Positions 1 to 6,559 of a stretch of DNA of 10,908 nucleotides are shown one piece after another. The stretch's first letter is position 1. Every line of letters starts with the position of its first letter. A model generated the notes under the pieces. The model was not told the origin of the DNA. It ran no database searches and worked only from the letters and a program-made list of their open reading frames with translations. The translations under genes were made by a program, and so were the position numbers. Source of the DNA: Rhodothermia bacterium (lineage in GTDB: Bacteria; Bacteroidota; Rhodothermia; Rhodothermales; JABDKH01); assembly GCA_018679295.1 (NCBI GenBank), contig JAHHLP010000273.1, positions 1 through 10,908 on the forward strand, written 5' to 3'.

Positions 1-6
1 GACTAT

Positions 7-1596
7 CTATGCCTTGTAGAGTTCGACGAGATCCTCGGCTTCCTTGCGAAGCAGGTCCGCCGTGTCGTCCGAGAGGACGCCGGACGTTCGGATCGACATC
101 ATCGCGTCGGCATGTTTGAGCGACATGCGTTCCAGCAGTTCGCTCTCGAATTCCTTAACGCGCCCGACCGGTACGGCATCAAGCATGCCCTGCGTTGCCA
201 CGTAGATAATAGCAACCTGATCCTCAACGGAGACCGGCTCGTATTGCCCCTGCTTGAGCACCTCCACGAGACGCTCGCCACGACGAAGCTGCCGCTGGGT
301 TGCCGGGTCGAGGTCGGAACCGAATTTTGAAAACGCCTCCAGCTCGCGGAACTGAGCGAGGTCGATACGGAGCGTTCCAGCCACCTTCTTCATCGCTTTG
401 ATCTGGGCGTTTCCACCTACGCGGCTCACCGAAATACCGACGTTGATGGCAGGCCGTACGCCGGCGTTGAATAGGTCAGCTTCAAGGTATATCTGGCCGT
501 CGGTGATGGAGATCACGTTTGTGGGGATATACGCAGACACGTCGCCGGCTTGCGTCTCGATTACAGGCAGCGCCGTGAGCGAGCCTCCTCCCTTTACCAT
601 TGCCTTTATCGACTCCGGGACATTGTTCATCTGGCGAGCCACCTCATCGCTGGAGATAACCTTTGCCGCACGCTCGAGAAGGCGGGAATGCAGGTAGAAG
701 ACGTCTCCGGGGTACGCCTCGCGGCCGGGCGGGCGTCGCAGAAGAAGCGACACCTGACGGTACGCAACGGCCTGTTTTGACAGGTCATCGTATATGACCA
801 ACGCGTGGCGACCCGTATCCCTGAAGTACTCGCCGATACATGCACCTGCGAACGGAGCAAGGAACTGCATCGTCGCGGGCGCCGATGCCGGCGCATTGAC
901 GATCACCGTATAGTCCATCGCGCCGTTCTCCTCGAGAGCGGCCCGAACCTGGGCAACCGTTGAATTCTTCTGCCCAACAGCAACGTAAATGCAGTATACA
1001 GGGTCGTCCGTCTCGTGCGTCGATTTCTGATTGATGATCGTATCTATCAGCACCGCCGTCTTTCCAGTCTGCCGGTCACCGATCACCAGCTCGCGCTGGC
1101 CGCGACCAATGGGAATCATGGAGTCGATCGCCTTGATACCTGTCTGCAACGGCTCCTTCACCGGCTCGCGAAAGATCACGCCGGGTGCCTTGCGTTCCAA
1201 CGGCATCTCATATTGCTCGCCGGACAGCGGGCCCTGCCCGTCCATAGGCAGTCCGAGACCGTCGACTACACGGCCGATCATTCCCTCACCGACACGGATC
1301 GAGGCGATCCGATTCGTGCGCCGCACCTCATCCCCTTCCTTGACCTCGTCGACCGCTCCGAAGAGGACCGCGCCCACGTTGTCCTCCTCAAGGTTGAGAA
1401 CCATGCCGGTGACACCGGAGGACGGGAACTCGATCAGCTCTCCGGCCTCGACCTTGGACAAGCCAAAGATGCGAGCGATACCGTCACCTACCTGAAGGAC
1501 GGTTCCAACTTCGTAGACGTCGGTCGCAGCGTCGAATCCTCCCAGTTCCTTCTTAAGAACCGCAGTTACTTCGTCAGGTCGAATTGCCGTTGCCAT
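7..1596 (-). CDS. atpA: F1Fo ATP synthase subunit alpha
   Basis: This 529-residue protein is the non-catalytic nucleotide-binding alpha subunit of the F1 head, which alternates with beta in the hexamer on the cytoplasmic side. Visible motifs are the Walker A loop GDRQTGKT (residues 173-180), the DELSEED-type region at the N-terminus of the crown, and the alpha/beta signature PAINVGISVS (382-391), followed by R392 in SVSRVGG, the arginine that reaches into the neighbouring beta active site. Length and colinearity are normal for the family. The ATG start lies 48 bases after the atpH stop. No Shine-Dalgarno sequence precedes it and the upstream bases are A/T-rich, as is usual in Bacteroidota-type initiation. 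The TAG stop is six bases from the window edge, so the next gene, expected to be atpG, is outside. Identification is secure. Confidence 0.98.
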   Translation of the reverse strand: MATAIRPDEVTAVLKKELGGFDAATDVYEVGTVLQVGDGIARIFGLSKVEAGELIEFPSSGVTGMVLNLEEDNVGAVLFGAVDEVKEGDEVRRTNRIASIRVGEGMIGRVVDGLGLPMDGQGPLSGEQYEMPLERKAPGVIFREPVKEPLQTGIKAIDSMIPIGRGQRELVIGDRQTGKTAVLIDTIINQKSTHETDDPVYCIYVAVGQKNSTVAQVRAALEENGAMDYTVIVNAPASAPATMQFLAPFAGACIGEYFRDTGRHALVIYDDLSKQAVAYRQVSLLLRRPPGREAYPGDVFYLHSRLLERAAKVISSDEVARQMNNVPESIKAMVKGGGSLTALPVIETQAGDVSAYIPTNVISITDGQIYLEADLFNAGVRPAINVGISVSRVGGNAQIKAMKKVAGTLRIDLAQFRELEAFSKFGSDLDPATQRQLRRGERLVEVLKQGQYEPVSVEDQVAIIYVATQGMLDAVPVGRVKEFESELLERMSLKHADAMMSIRTSGVLSDDTADLLRKEAEDLVELYKA

Positions 1597-1644
1597 AGAT
1601 CGCTAAGTTTTTGTGTGTTCGAAATCGGGTCGACGAAACGCATG

Positions 1645-2199
1645 TCAGTTGGTTCTGAACGATCCGCTCACGAACTGCTCCTTCAGTTGATTAAGTTTGT
1701 TTCGCAAGCTGCCGTCGTAAACGGTGTCGCCGATTCGGACGATCACACCGCCGATCAGGCTCTCGTCCGTCTCCGACTGCAACCGAATCTTCATTCCGGT
1801 CATACGCTCGAGTGCGGTTCTTACTTCTGCACGCTCGTCCTCCGCCAGTGACGTGGCTGACCTGGCCACGGCACGGGCCACGCCCAATTGCCGATCTCTC
1901 AGATTCTGATACGCTCCTAGAATCTCGCCCAGGATGTTCTCTCTTCGCTTGTCAACGAGTTGAGATAGAAACCGAAGAGTGGTCTTGCTGATCTTGCCTT
2001 CAAACAGGCTCCGGACGACTACCGACTTCTTCTCGCGGGAGATAATCGGGCTCGCGAAGAAGTTTACCAGTTCGCGGGAGTCCTTCAGCACGCTCCCAAG
2101 CGAGGCCACATCCGCGTCGACGTCCTCGACGGATCCTCTGGACTCAGCGAAATCGTAGAGCGCCTCCGCGTATCTCCTTGCAACCAGAATATCACTCAT
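1645..2199 (-). CDS. atpH: F1Fo ATP synthase subunit delta
   Basis: This 184-residue protein is the delta (OSCP-like) subunit, which joins the top of the F1 head to the peripheral stalk made by subunit b. The N-terminal helical domain begins with the typical RRYAEALYDFA (8-18). The C-terminal domain carries the family signature region LIGGVIVRIGDTVYDGSLRN (148-167), followed by KLNQLKEQF (168-176). Length is typical (about 175-185). It lies between atpF (25 bases upstream) and atpA (48 bases downstream), the standard F-type order. The ATG start at 2199 has no clear ribosome binding site, so translation may depend on coupling to atpF or on leaderless-like, A-rich initiation. Nothing in the sequence is unusual. 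Confidence 0.96.
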   Translation of the reverse strand: MSDILVARRYAEALYDFAESRGSVEDVDADVASLGSVLKDSRELVNFFASPIISREKKSVVVRSLFEGKISKTTLRFLSQLVDKRRENILGEILGAYQNLRDRQLGVARAVARSATSLAEDERAEVRTALERMTGMKIRLQSETDESLIGGVIVRIGDTVYDGSLRNKLNQLKEQFVSGSFRTN

Positions 2200-2224
2200 T
2201 CGTCTCGACGCGATCTAATGGCAG

Positions 2225-2734
2225 TCAGTTCGATGGCAGGTCTTCCAGAAAGTCGTTGACAAGCTTCTTCTGACGTCCGCCGTCCAGGTTCTCTCCGAGG
2301 ATTTTTTCGGCGGCTCGGATGGCCAGGTCGGCGACTTCCGAACGCAGTTCGTTCAACGCCCCCTGCTTCTCACGCTCAATCTCCGCCTCAGCCTGCGCCT
2401 GCATCTGCCGGATCTGCTCACGCGTCTTCTCGACTTCCTCAGTTCGAAGCTTCTCGGCTGTCTCTCTCGCTTCTCGCAGTATTCGCTGCGCCTCCTGCTC
2501 CGATTCGCGACGAGCCTTCTCATTGTCGGCCTGCACTTTTCTGGCCTCTTCGAGTGCCCGCTCGGCACTGGTTATCGACTCCTCGATACGTGCCTCACGT
2601 TCCGCCAGCGCTTTGGAAATTGGGCCCCAAGCGAACCTGCGAAGCACAAGAAGCAGAAGAAGAAACGTGATCGTAATCCAGACGATCAGACCCACGTTGG
2701 GTGACAAGAGTCCGGCAGCTATCACGGTATGCAT
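2225..2734 (-). CDS. atpF: F1Fo ATP synthase subunit b
   Basis: This 169-residue protein is subunit b of the peripheral stalk. It has one N-terminal membrane helix (about residues 12-32, ending in LLLLLVLRRF) and then a long, highly charged helix rich in Glu, Arg, Gln and Ala (about 40-145), predicted to form the dimeric coiled coil. The C-terminal RSEVADLAIRAAEKIL (131-146) is the conserved segment near the delta-binding end. Length is that of a single b-type gene, and there is no separate b' gene beside it. A moderate ribosome binding site, AGGTG (plus-strand 2741-2745), lies 6 bases before the ATG. It is preceded by a 76-base gap containing a strong hairpin (separate entry), so its expression may be uncoupled from atpE. 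Confidence 0.96.
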   Translation of the reverse strand: MHTVIAAGLLSPNVGLIVWITITFLLLLLVLRRFAWGPISKALAEREARIEESITSAERALEEARKVQADNEKARRESEQEAQRILREARETAEKLRTEEVEKTREQIRQMQAQAEAEIEREKQGALNELRSEVADLAIRAAEKILGENLDGGRQKKLVNDFLEDLPSN

Positions 2735-2764
2735 GGTCTACACCTGATGATTACGGATGCCTGA

Positions 2765-2792
2765 CCGGACCGCGTCGAACGACGGGGCCCGG
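2765..2792 (-). promoter_or_regulatory. Intercistronic hairpin between atpE and atpF
   Basis: Read on the minus strand, this 28-base element folds as CCGG-GCC-C-CGTC, loop GTTC, GACG-C-GGT-CCGG. The arms pair over 12 positions, with one C-C mismatch and one G-U wobble. The wobble becomes an unpaired A-C in the plus-strand transcript, which fits an RNA structure acting in the atp direction. No U-tract follows, so it is not a standard intrinsic terminator. Its position directly after atpE suggests protection of the atpE 3' end, a processing site, or partial uncoupling of atpF translation. That role is inferred. Confidence 0.55.
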
Positions 2793-2810
2793 CCCGAACC
2801 GCTGCTCAAT

Positions 2811-3038
2811 CTATTTGAACGCAAGGGCGAAACAGATAACCAGTCCAAATAGCGCAACACCTTCGATGAGCGCTGCTGCAATAATCATCGAAGTACGGAT
2901 GTCGCCCGCAGCCTCAGGCTGGCGTGCAGATCCTTCCATCGCTGGCCCGGCAAGTCGACCGATTCCAAGACCGGCGCCAAGGGCGACAAGTCCGGCTCCC
3001 AGTCCGGCTCCGAGGAATGCCAATGCCGTAGGTTCCAT
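2811..3038 (-). CDS. atpE: F1Fo ATP synthase subunit c (proton-type)
   Basis: This 75-residue proteolipid is subunit c, the rotor-ring subunit. It has two membrane helices (about 4-33 and 49-73) joined by the polar loop with RQPE (39-42), and a glycine-rich first helix (GAGLGAGL, GAGLGIG). The ion-carrying carboxylate is E59 in ALIEGVALFG. Aligned by eye with the sodium-binding c subunit of Ilyobacter tartaricus, the sodium ligands Q32, V63 and S66 correspond here to Ile, Leu and Gly, which points to proton coupling. The start is fixed by an excellent ribosome binding site 5 bases upstream. Gaps are 50 bases from atpB and 76 bases to atpF. Confidence 0.97.
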   Translation of the reverse strand: MEPTALAFLGAGLGAGLVALGAGLGIGRLAGPAMEGSARQPEAAGDIRTSMIIAAALIEGVALFGLVICFALAFK

Positions 3039-3043
3039 AGTAA

Positions 3044-3052
3044 CTCCTTCCT
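3044..3052 (-). promoter_or_regulatory. Strong Shine-Dalgarno site of atpE
   Basis: The minus strand reads AGGAAGGAG, then TTACT, then the atpE ATG, an almost ideal ribosome binding site at 5-base spacing. atpA, atpH, the bactofilin gene and rpsT show no comparable site. Since each ATP synthase needs several copies of c per copy of the other Fo subunits, selective strong initiation here makes biological sense. The link to stoichiometry is an inference. Confidence 0.8.
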
Positions 3053-3088
3053 GTTTTTCCTGTTAGTGGTATTTGTTATCCGGGGCAG

Positions 3089-4309
3089 TTACGAAGCCAT
3101 TGCCGGCTCCGCCTCTACCCGTGTAGTTTCTGTACCGCCGTCGACGGCCAACCTTGCGGCCGCTGACTCCGGCAGCGATTCCGTATGGTGCTCCTCTTCA
3201 TGATCATGCCCATGATCCTCAACCGCCATTCCGATAAACAGCGCGGACAGCATCGTAAAGATGTATGCCTGGATCGTGGCCACAAGAAGCTCGAGCAAAT
3301 AGATGCCCAGCGAGAATGCAATGCTGACGGGAGAGATACCGTACCCGCCGGCGGGACCAAACAGGCCATTAAAGGTGAAGATGAGTCCGATCAGACTCAG
3401 AATCACAAGATGACCTGCCGTCATATTCGCAAACAGCCGGATGGCAAGGGCAATTGGCTTCGTAAAGAGTCCGAGAAACTCGACGGGGAACAGAATAAAC
3501 CGTACCGGCAGCGGCGTGCCGGGAGGCCCGAAAAGATGCGCCCAGTGGTCTTTGTTGGCGCTCACCTGGGTGATGACGAAAGTGAACGCAGCGAGAACGG
3601 CGGTGACCGAAATGTTGGCCGTGGCGGTGGCGCCAAATGGCACGAGGCCGAGAAGATTGCAAAAGAGAATGAAGAAGAATGCAGTTGACAGAAACGGAAG
3701 AAAGCGTTCCGTCTTGTCTCCCAGATTCGGACGAGCAATCTCGTCGCGGACGAACATGAAGAGTGTCTCGAACATGTTATGAAACAGTCCCTTCGGAGCC
3801 GTCTCCCGACCGACACCCCGCTGATATCGCCGCGCCAGAGTGACGAAGATCACAATCACGAGAAGAGCTCCTAGCCAGGCAAAGACAAGGTGTCTCGTAA
3901 TCGACAGATCAAGGATCAATTCCCCGCGAACCGGCATCAGCACACCCTCGTCGTGTCCCGCGGCTTCTACATCCTCGGACTCGCTTTCCGATTCCAAGTG
4001 AACGGATTCGCCAGGCTCCTCGCCTGCGTCGACGGCTGTCTCCTCAGAAACCAAATGGTATCTGCCGGAAGCCACGGCGCTATATGTGCTACCGAAGAAG
4101 TCGACATCCTTCGATCCCTCCTCGGTTCTGACCAACATGATGCGCGGTAGCTGCACCTTGCCCAGCGGAGAGAAGTCGAGATAGTTCCCGTCGGCTACGT
4201 GGTGTACCGCGTCCAGCTGCTCGTCGTCACCCTCACTCGCAGCCGCATTGAGTGGCAGGCCGTAAGCGAGCAGCACAGCAAAGCAAAGGGTCTTGGCAAC
4301 TTCTGACAT
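3089..4309 (-). CDS. atpB: F1Fo ATP synthase subunit a, with signal peptide and periplasmic extension
   Basis: Subunit a forms the two ion half-channels beside the c ring. From the chosen ATG the protein has 406 residues, longer than the 271 of E. coli. It begins with a signal peptide (hydrophobic 7-20, ending NAAAS), then an acidic periplasmic domain (about 26-138) resembling that of Bacteroidota AtpB, including an ESESESED run (107-114). Membrane helices start near 139. The essential arginine is R291 in ALAIRLFANMTAGH, H300 sits where E. coli has E219, and Q347 matches E. coli Q252. The cytoplasmic tail (362-406) contains HGHDHEEEHH. Start choice: an in-frame ATG at 4357 overlaps the upstream stop as ATGA and would add 16 basic residues. 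It is a real alternative because of translational coupling. The frame stays open further, to 4522, but that part overlaps the upstream gene. Confidence 0.95.
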   Translation of the reverse strand: MSEVAKTLCFAVLLAYGLPLNAAASEGDDEQLDAVHHVADGNYLDFSPLGKVQLPRIMLVRTEEGSKDVDFFGSTYSAVASGRYHLVSEETAVDAGEEPGESVHLESESESEDVEAAGHDEGVLMPVRGELILDLSITRHLVFAWLGALLVIVIFVTLARRYQRGVGRETAPKGLFHNMFETLFMFVRDEIARPNLGDKTERFLPFLSTAFFFILFCNLLGLVPFGATATANISVTAVLAAFTFVITQVSANKDHWAHLFGPPGTPLPVRFILFPVEFLGLFTKPIALAIRLFANMTAGHLVILSLIGLIFTFNGLFGPAGGYGISPVSIAFSLGIYLLELLVATIQAYIFTMLSALFIGMAVEDHGHDHEEEHHTESLPESAAARLAVDGGTETTRVEAEPAMAS

Positions 4310-4353
4310 GTTCGACTTCAACTGAGATCCGTGTCTGTCGGCCCGCATGCGGG

Positions 4354-4638
4354 TCATCGGGTTCTTCTGTGCAACATGGAAATCTCCGCCGCCAGCGCCG
4401 CGAAGAAGATTACCAGGAACGAGGCAATAAATAGTGTACGATGTATCGGTAAGGTGATGATCACGGCGGCAATCGCAGCGAGAGCAAACGCCAGCCGGGC
4501 GACGGTCCCGCCGACCACCCACAGCATGAACTTCTCGGGCGATCCAAGCGCCCGCCTGCTCATCACGTAGCCGGCCGCCGCATATGCCAAACCGAGGCCA
4601 ACACCACCAATCAGCGCCATTACCGCTCCGTGCGTCAT
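4354..4638 (-). CDS. Small AtpI/AtpR-like membrane protein of the ATP synthase cluster
   Basis: This is a 94-residue, very hydrophobic protein with about three membrane helices (roughly 5-25, 38-61 and 65-87) and a basic C-terminus (HRRTR). Its size, position between atpZ and atpB, and a middle helix containing GGTVARLAF (43-51) resemble the ATP synthase subunit I / AtpR group. Proteins of this group are thought to help assemble the c ring, and AtpR of N-type ATPases is proposed to use membrane arginines near the c-subunit carboxylate. R48 could be such a residue. Its TGA stop overlaps a possible atpB ATG by four bases (ATGA). Assignment rests on context and topology more than on clear sequence identity, so no symbol is given. 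Confidence 0.72.
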   Translation of the reverse strand: MTHGAVMALIGGVGLGLAYAAAGYVMSRRALGSPEKFMLWVVGGTVARLAFALAAIAAVIITLPIHRTLFIASFLVIFFAALAAEISMLHRRTR

Positions 4639-4693
4639 ACCGCTGCTATACCGGGTGCACCTCGCACTGCGTCGAGTTGAGAAAACTAAGAAC

Positions 4694-4735
4694 TGACCAA
4701 TCCGAGGTCGTACCAGGCGCAGTGAAGATTGGTCA
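4694..4735. promoter_or_regulatory. 9-bp perfect inverted repeat upstream of the Fo genes
   Basis: TGACCAATC (4694-4702) and its exact reverse complement GATTGGTCA (4727-4735) flank a 24-base spacer, in the 123-base gap between atpZ and the AtpI-like gene. The spacer contains a smaller GGT-n3-ACC symmetry at 4706-4714. No T-tract follows on the minus strand, so a terminator is unlikely. It could be a binding site for a dimeric regulator or an mRNA hairpin upstream of the Fo genes. On the minus strand one arm also contains TTGACC, a possible -35 element, but no good -10 box is seen at the expected distance. Confidence 0.4.
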
Positions 4736-4761
4736 AATGGAGGTGAATAATGAATGAACGG

Positions 4762-5019
4762 TTACCGACCGTCTTTTGACCGGCGGTTCTTCTCATCCAG
4801 TTCGCGGATGAGACGGTAAAGGTAGAAGGCCAGAATCGCTACTCCGGTAACCGCACCGGCCAGCGTAATCCACGGCAGGGTGTTGAACTTGGAGTCGAGC
4901 CAAAAGCCGCCACCGGCAAACAGCGCCATCGTGAGCGCCATCTGCATCCCGAGTCCAAGTAGCGGACCGGCCTCGCCAAGGCTCCGGCGCCAGTCCGCTC
5001 TTCCGTTGCCTTCGGTCAC
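4762..5019 (-). CDS. atpZ: AtpZ/AtpI-family small membrane protein (F1Fo-associated)
   Basis: This 85-residue protein has two membrane helices (about 22-42 and 49-70), a hydrophilic N-terminus and a basic C-terminus (DEKNRRSKDGR). The pattern GLGMQMALTMALFAGGGFWLD followed by NTLPWITLAGAVTGVAILAF fits the AtpZ family (putative F0F1-ATPase subunit, 'ATPase gene 1'): a glycine-rich first helix, an acidic residue at its end, and a conserved Pro-Trp before the second helix. In alkaliphilic Bacillus, AtpZ with AtpI has been linked to magnesium/calcium uptake and Fo function. The start is GTG, and it directly follows the TAG stop of the bactofilin gene with no bases between, which implies translational coupling. 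An AAGG-containing stretch about 9 bases upstream could act as ribosome binding site. Confidence 0.82.
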   Translation of the reverse strand: MTEGNGRADWRRSLGEAGPLLGLGMQMALTMALFAGGGFWLDSKFNTLPWITLAGAVTGVAILAFYLYRLIRELDEKNRRSKDGR

Positions 5020-5487
5020 CTAGGCGGACGCCTTGAGCTCGGCTGACTCCGATGAAGGCTTCGAAATCTCTTTGCCCTTGATATCCTTCGCTCGCACGCT
5101 GGTCATCTGGCCCATCTCACACTGACCGTTGAAGGTAGCCCCTTCCTCAACGACGAGCCGAGCCGCCTTGATGTCGGCATCGACACGAGCCGCACCTTTT
5201 AGGACACACAGTTCACGTATGTTGATCTGGCCCTGCACGTCGCCGGCTATATCGGCGCTTGCTGCCACGAGTTCTCCGTTAATGGATCCTTCCTTGGCCA
5301 CAATCACCTTGCCGTCCACGTCGAGATTACCTACGACGCGACCGCTTACGCGGACATCACTCTCAGATCGCAATGTGCCTTCAATGACGGTGCCCTCTCC
5401 GATCATGTTGATCTGACCAGGGTTCGATGGGGGGGTGGGTTGTTTTGACATGACTTCGTCGTTGTTGCGGTTGCTAAGCAGTGCCAT
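5020..5487 (-). CDS. Bactofilin (polymer-forming cytoskeletal protein)
   Basis: Bactofilins polymerise without nucleotide into filaments that organise cell-wall enzymes and cell shape. From the chosen ATG the protein has 155 residues: a disordered N-terminus rich in Pro, Ser and Asn (1-26), a bactofilin beta-helix core (about 27-125) made of short repeats with regular Gly and Val spacing (for example GTVIEGTLR, VSGRVVGNLDVDG, VEEGATFNGQ), and a charged, disordered tail. The open frame extends to 5622, but that part overlaps the peptidase gene and does not look like a bactofilin. A second start at 5451 (MSKQPTPP) is possible. No Shine-Dalgarno is present; six A residues precede the ATG. It lies 16 bases after the M23 peptidase gene, the known bactofilin-peptidase pairing. 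A C7 tract occurs at codons 19-20. Confidence 0.9.
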   Translation of the reverse strand: MALLSNRNNDEVMSKQPTPPSNPGQINMIGEGTVIEGTLRSESDVRVSGRVVGNLDVDGKVIVAKEGSINGELVAASADIAGDVQGQINIRELCVLKGAARVDADIKAARLVVEEGATFNGQCEMGQMTSVRAKDIKGKEISKPSSESAELKASA

Positions 5488-5503
5488 TTTTTGGGAGTCA
5501 GGG

Positions 5504-6412
5504 TTATAACGACAGGAAGAACAGGTTGGGGTCCTGAGCGAGTCCGTTCTGCCACAGTTCGAAGTGCAGGTGTGGACCCGTCGAAATCTCGCCGGAATTA
5601 CCCGAGTGCGCGATGGGTTCACGCTCCCGAACGCGGTCGCCGACGTTCTTCAACAGTCGTTGATTGTGTTTGTAAACTGAAATGTACCCTCTCGCGTGCT
5701 GGATCGCTATCGCGTGACCACCTTCGTAGGTCCAGTCTGCAAAGATAACGTATCCGTCACCAACAGATCGAACCACGGAACCCTCTTCTACGGCGATGTC
5801 TACGCCATAGTGGCCTATCCTGGGCTCGAATCCTCTGGTATTGAAGCCTTGCACGGGAGGTACGGTGGGAAAGCGGAGCGTAGTGAGGTACTTCTCTGAA
5901 ACATCGTCGAGAATCTCTCGAGATGAAGTAGCGACAGGAAGAACGTCGATCTCCGCAGCCGGCTGGGCGTGGTCCGTCCAATTCGCCGACACCGGGCGCG
6001 AGCCTACCGGTGGTTGTCCCTCAGCGACATCGCCGTAAATCGCCATTCCCCTCTCGGATTCGTCCGGGTCTTCCACGTCGAGTTGGCCGGTAATCAGCTT
6101 TCGCATGTGCTCCGCGTAATTTGACTGAGCTTTCACCGAATCCTCCAGGGCCGCCAATCGCAGTGCGTTGAGCCGTGCGTTTCGACGCAGTTCCTCGGTG
6201 CCATACCCCGGGATGAACTCACGAATGGGAGTGAAAAAGATCGCCACTGCTGTGACGGCTACGAGCAGGAAAGCGATGCCAAAAAGCCTCCCCAACACCC
6301 TTACGGGCCGAATTCTATACTGGCGCGGTTCTCCGGTGCCCTCATCGTCGATGAAGATCACCCGGTTCACGCGCCCGACGTCGTGGAAGAACTCGGAAAA
6401 GAAGCTGCGCAT
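5504..6412 (-). CDS. Membrane-anchored M23 (LytM-type) metallopeptidase
   Basis: This is a probable peptidoglycan endopeptidase of family M23. From the chosen ATG it has 302 residues: a cytoplasmic segment (1-41), one membrane helix (about 42-60), a periplasmic linker with a helical, possibly coiled part (73-108), and the catalytic domain (about 190-300). Zinc and catalytic residues are visible: H201 and D205 in GHYGVDIA, H249 in VYKHN, and H281 and H283 in GPHLHFEL, so it should be active. An in-frame GTG at 6460 would add 16 residues. The ATG at 6412 is preferred because MRSFFSEFF begins a plausible cytoplasmic domain, but no ribosome binding site decides it. The neighbouring bactofilin likely positions it, as in the Csd1-CcmA and LmdC-bactofilin systems. 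It is the first gene of the minus-strand run. Confidence 0.9.
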   Translation of the reverse strand: MRSFFSEFFHDVGRVNRVIFIDDEGTGEPRQYRIRPVRVLGRLFGIAFLLVAVTAVAIFFTPIREFIPGYGTEELRRNARLNALRLAALEDSVKAQSNYAEHMRKLITGQLDVEDPDESERGMAIYGDVAEGQPPVGSRPVSANWTDHAQPAAEIDVLPVATSSREILDDVSEKYLTTLRFPTVPPVQGFNTRGFEPRIGHYGVDIAVEEGSVVRSVGDGYVIFADWTYEGGHAIAIQHARGYISVYKHNQRLLKNVGDRVREREPIAHSGNSGEISTGPHLHFELWQNGLAQDPNLFFLSL

Positions 6413-6494
6413 GGAGGGCGTGGATGGCTGGGACGCGGACCAACGCTCCCTTGCGGTCACAGTTCCAGATGACCGGCCGGCAACGCCGGAATCG

Positions 6495-6524
6495 TTGACT
6501 TGCTATCTGCTCGTATCGTACATT
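6495..6524 (+). promoter_or_regulatory. Candidate promoter of rpsT
   Basis: TTGACT (6495-6500) and TACATT (6519-6524) are spaced by 18 bases, matching the sigma-70-type consensus at 5 of 6 and 4 of 6 positions. The second box also partly resembles the Bacteroidota -7 element, as TAcaTTG. It lies 35 bases before the rpsT start in the divergent gap between the peptidase gene and rpsT. On the minus strand the same place reads TACAAT, a possible -10 box for the peptidase-bactofilin-atp run, though without a good -35 box. Confidence 0.42.
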
Positions 6525-6559
6525 GTAAGGCTATAGATAATTGCAGCACCCGAATTCAC

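Noticed and set aside
1015..1851. A 278-codon open frame on the plus strand
   Set aside because: It lies antisense to the start of atpA and most of atpH, both secure genes. Its composition (His, Arg, Leu, Asp in mixed order) is typical of an antisense shadow and shows no domain.
2765..2792. Intrinsic terminator after atpE
   Set aside because: The hairpin is strong, but no U-tract follows on the minus strand and ATP synthase genes continue directly downstream, so it is listed as a regulatory or processing hairpin instead.
3185..3688. 167-codon plus-strand frame inside atpB
   Set aside because: It is antisense to the conserved channel helices of subunit a and has a low-complexity charged composition.
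4310..4522. N-terminal extension of atpB to 4522
   Set aside because: It overlaps the AtpI-like gene in another frame and would put 71 residues without similarity to subunit a before a clear signal peptide.
5488..5622. N-terminal extension of the bactofilin gene
   Set aside because: It overlaps the catalytic end of the M23 peptidase gene, is rich in Arg, Cys and Ser, and does not resemble bactofilin N-termini.
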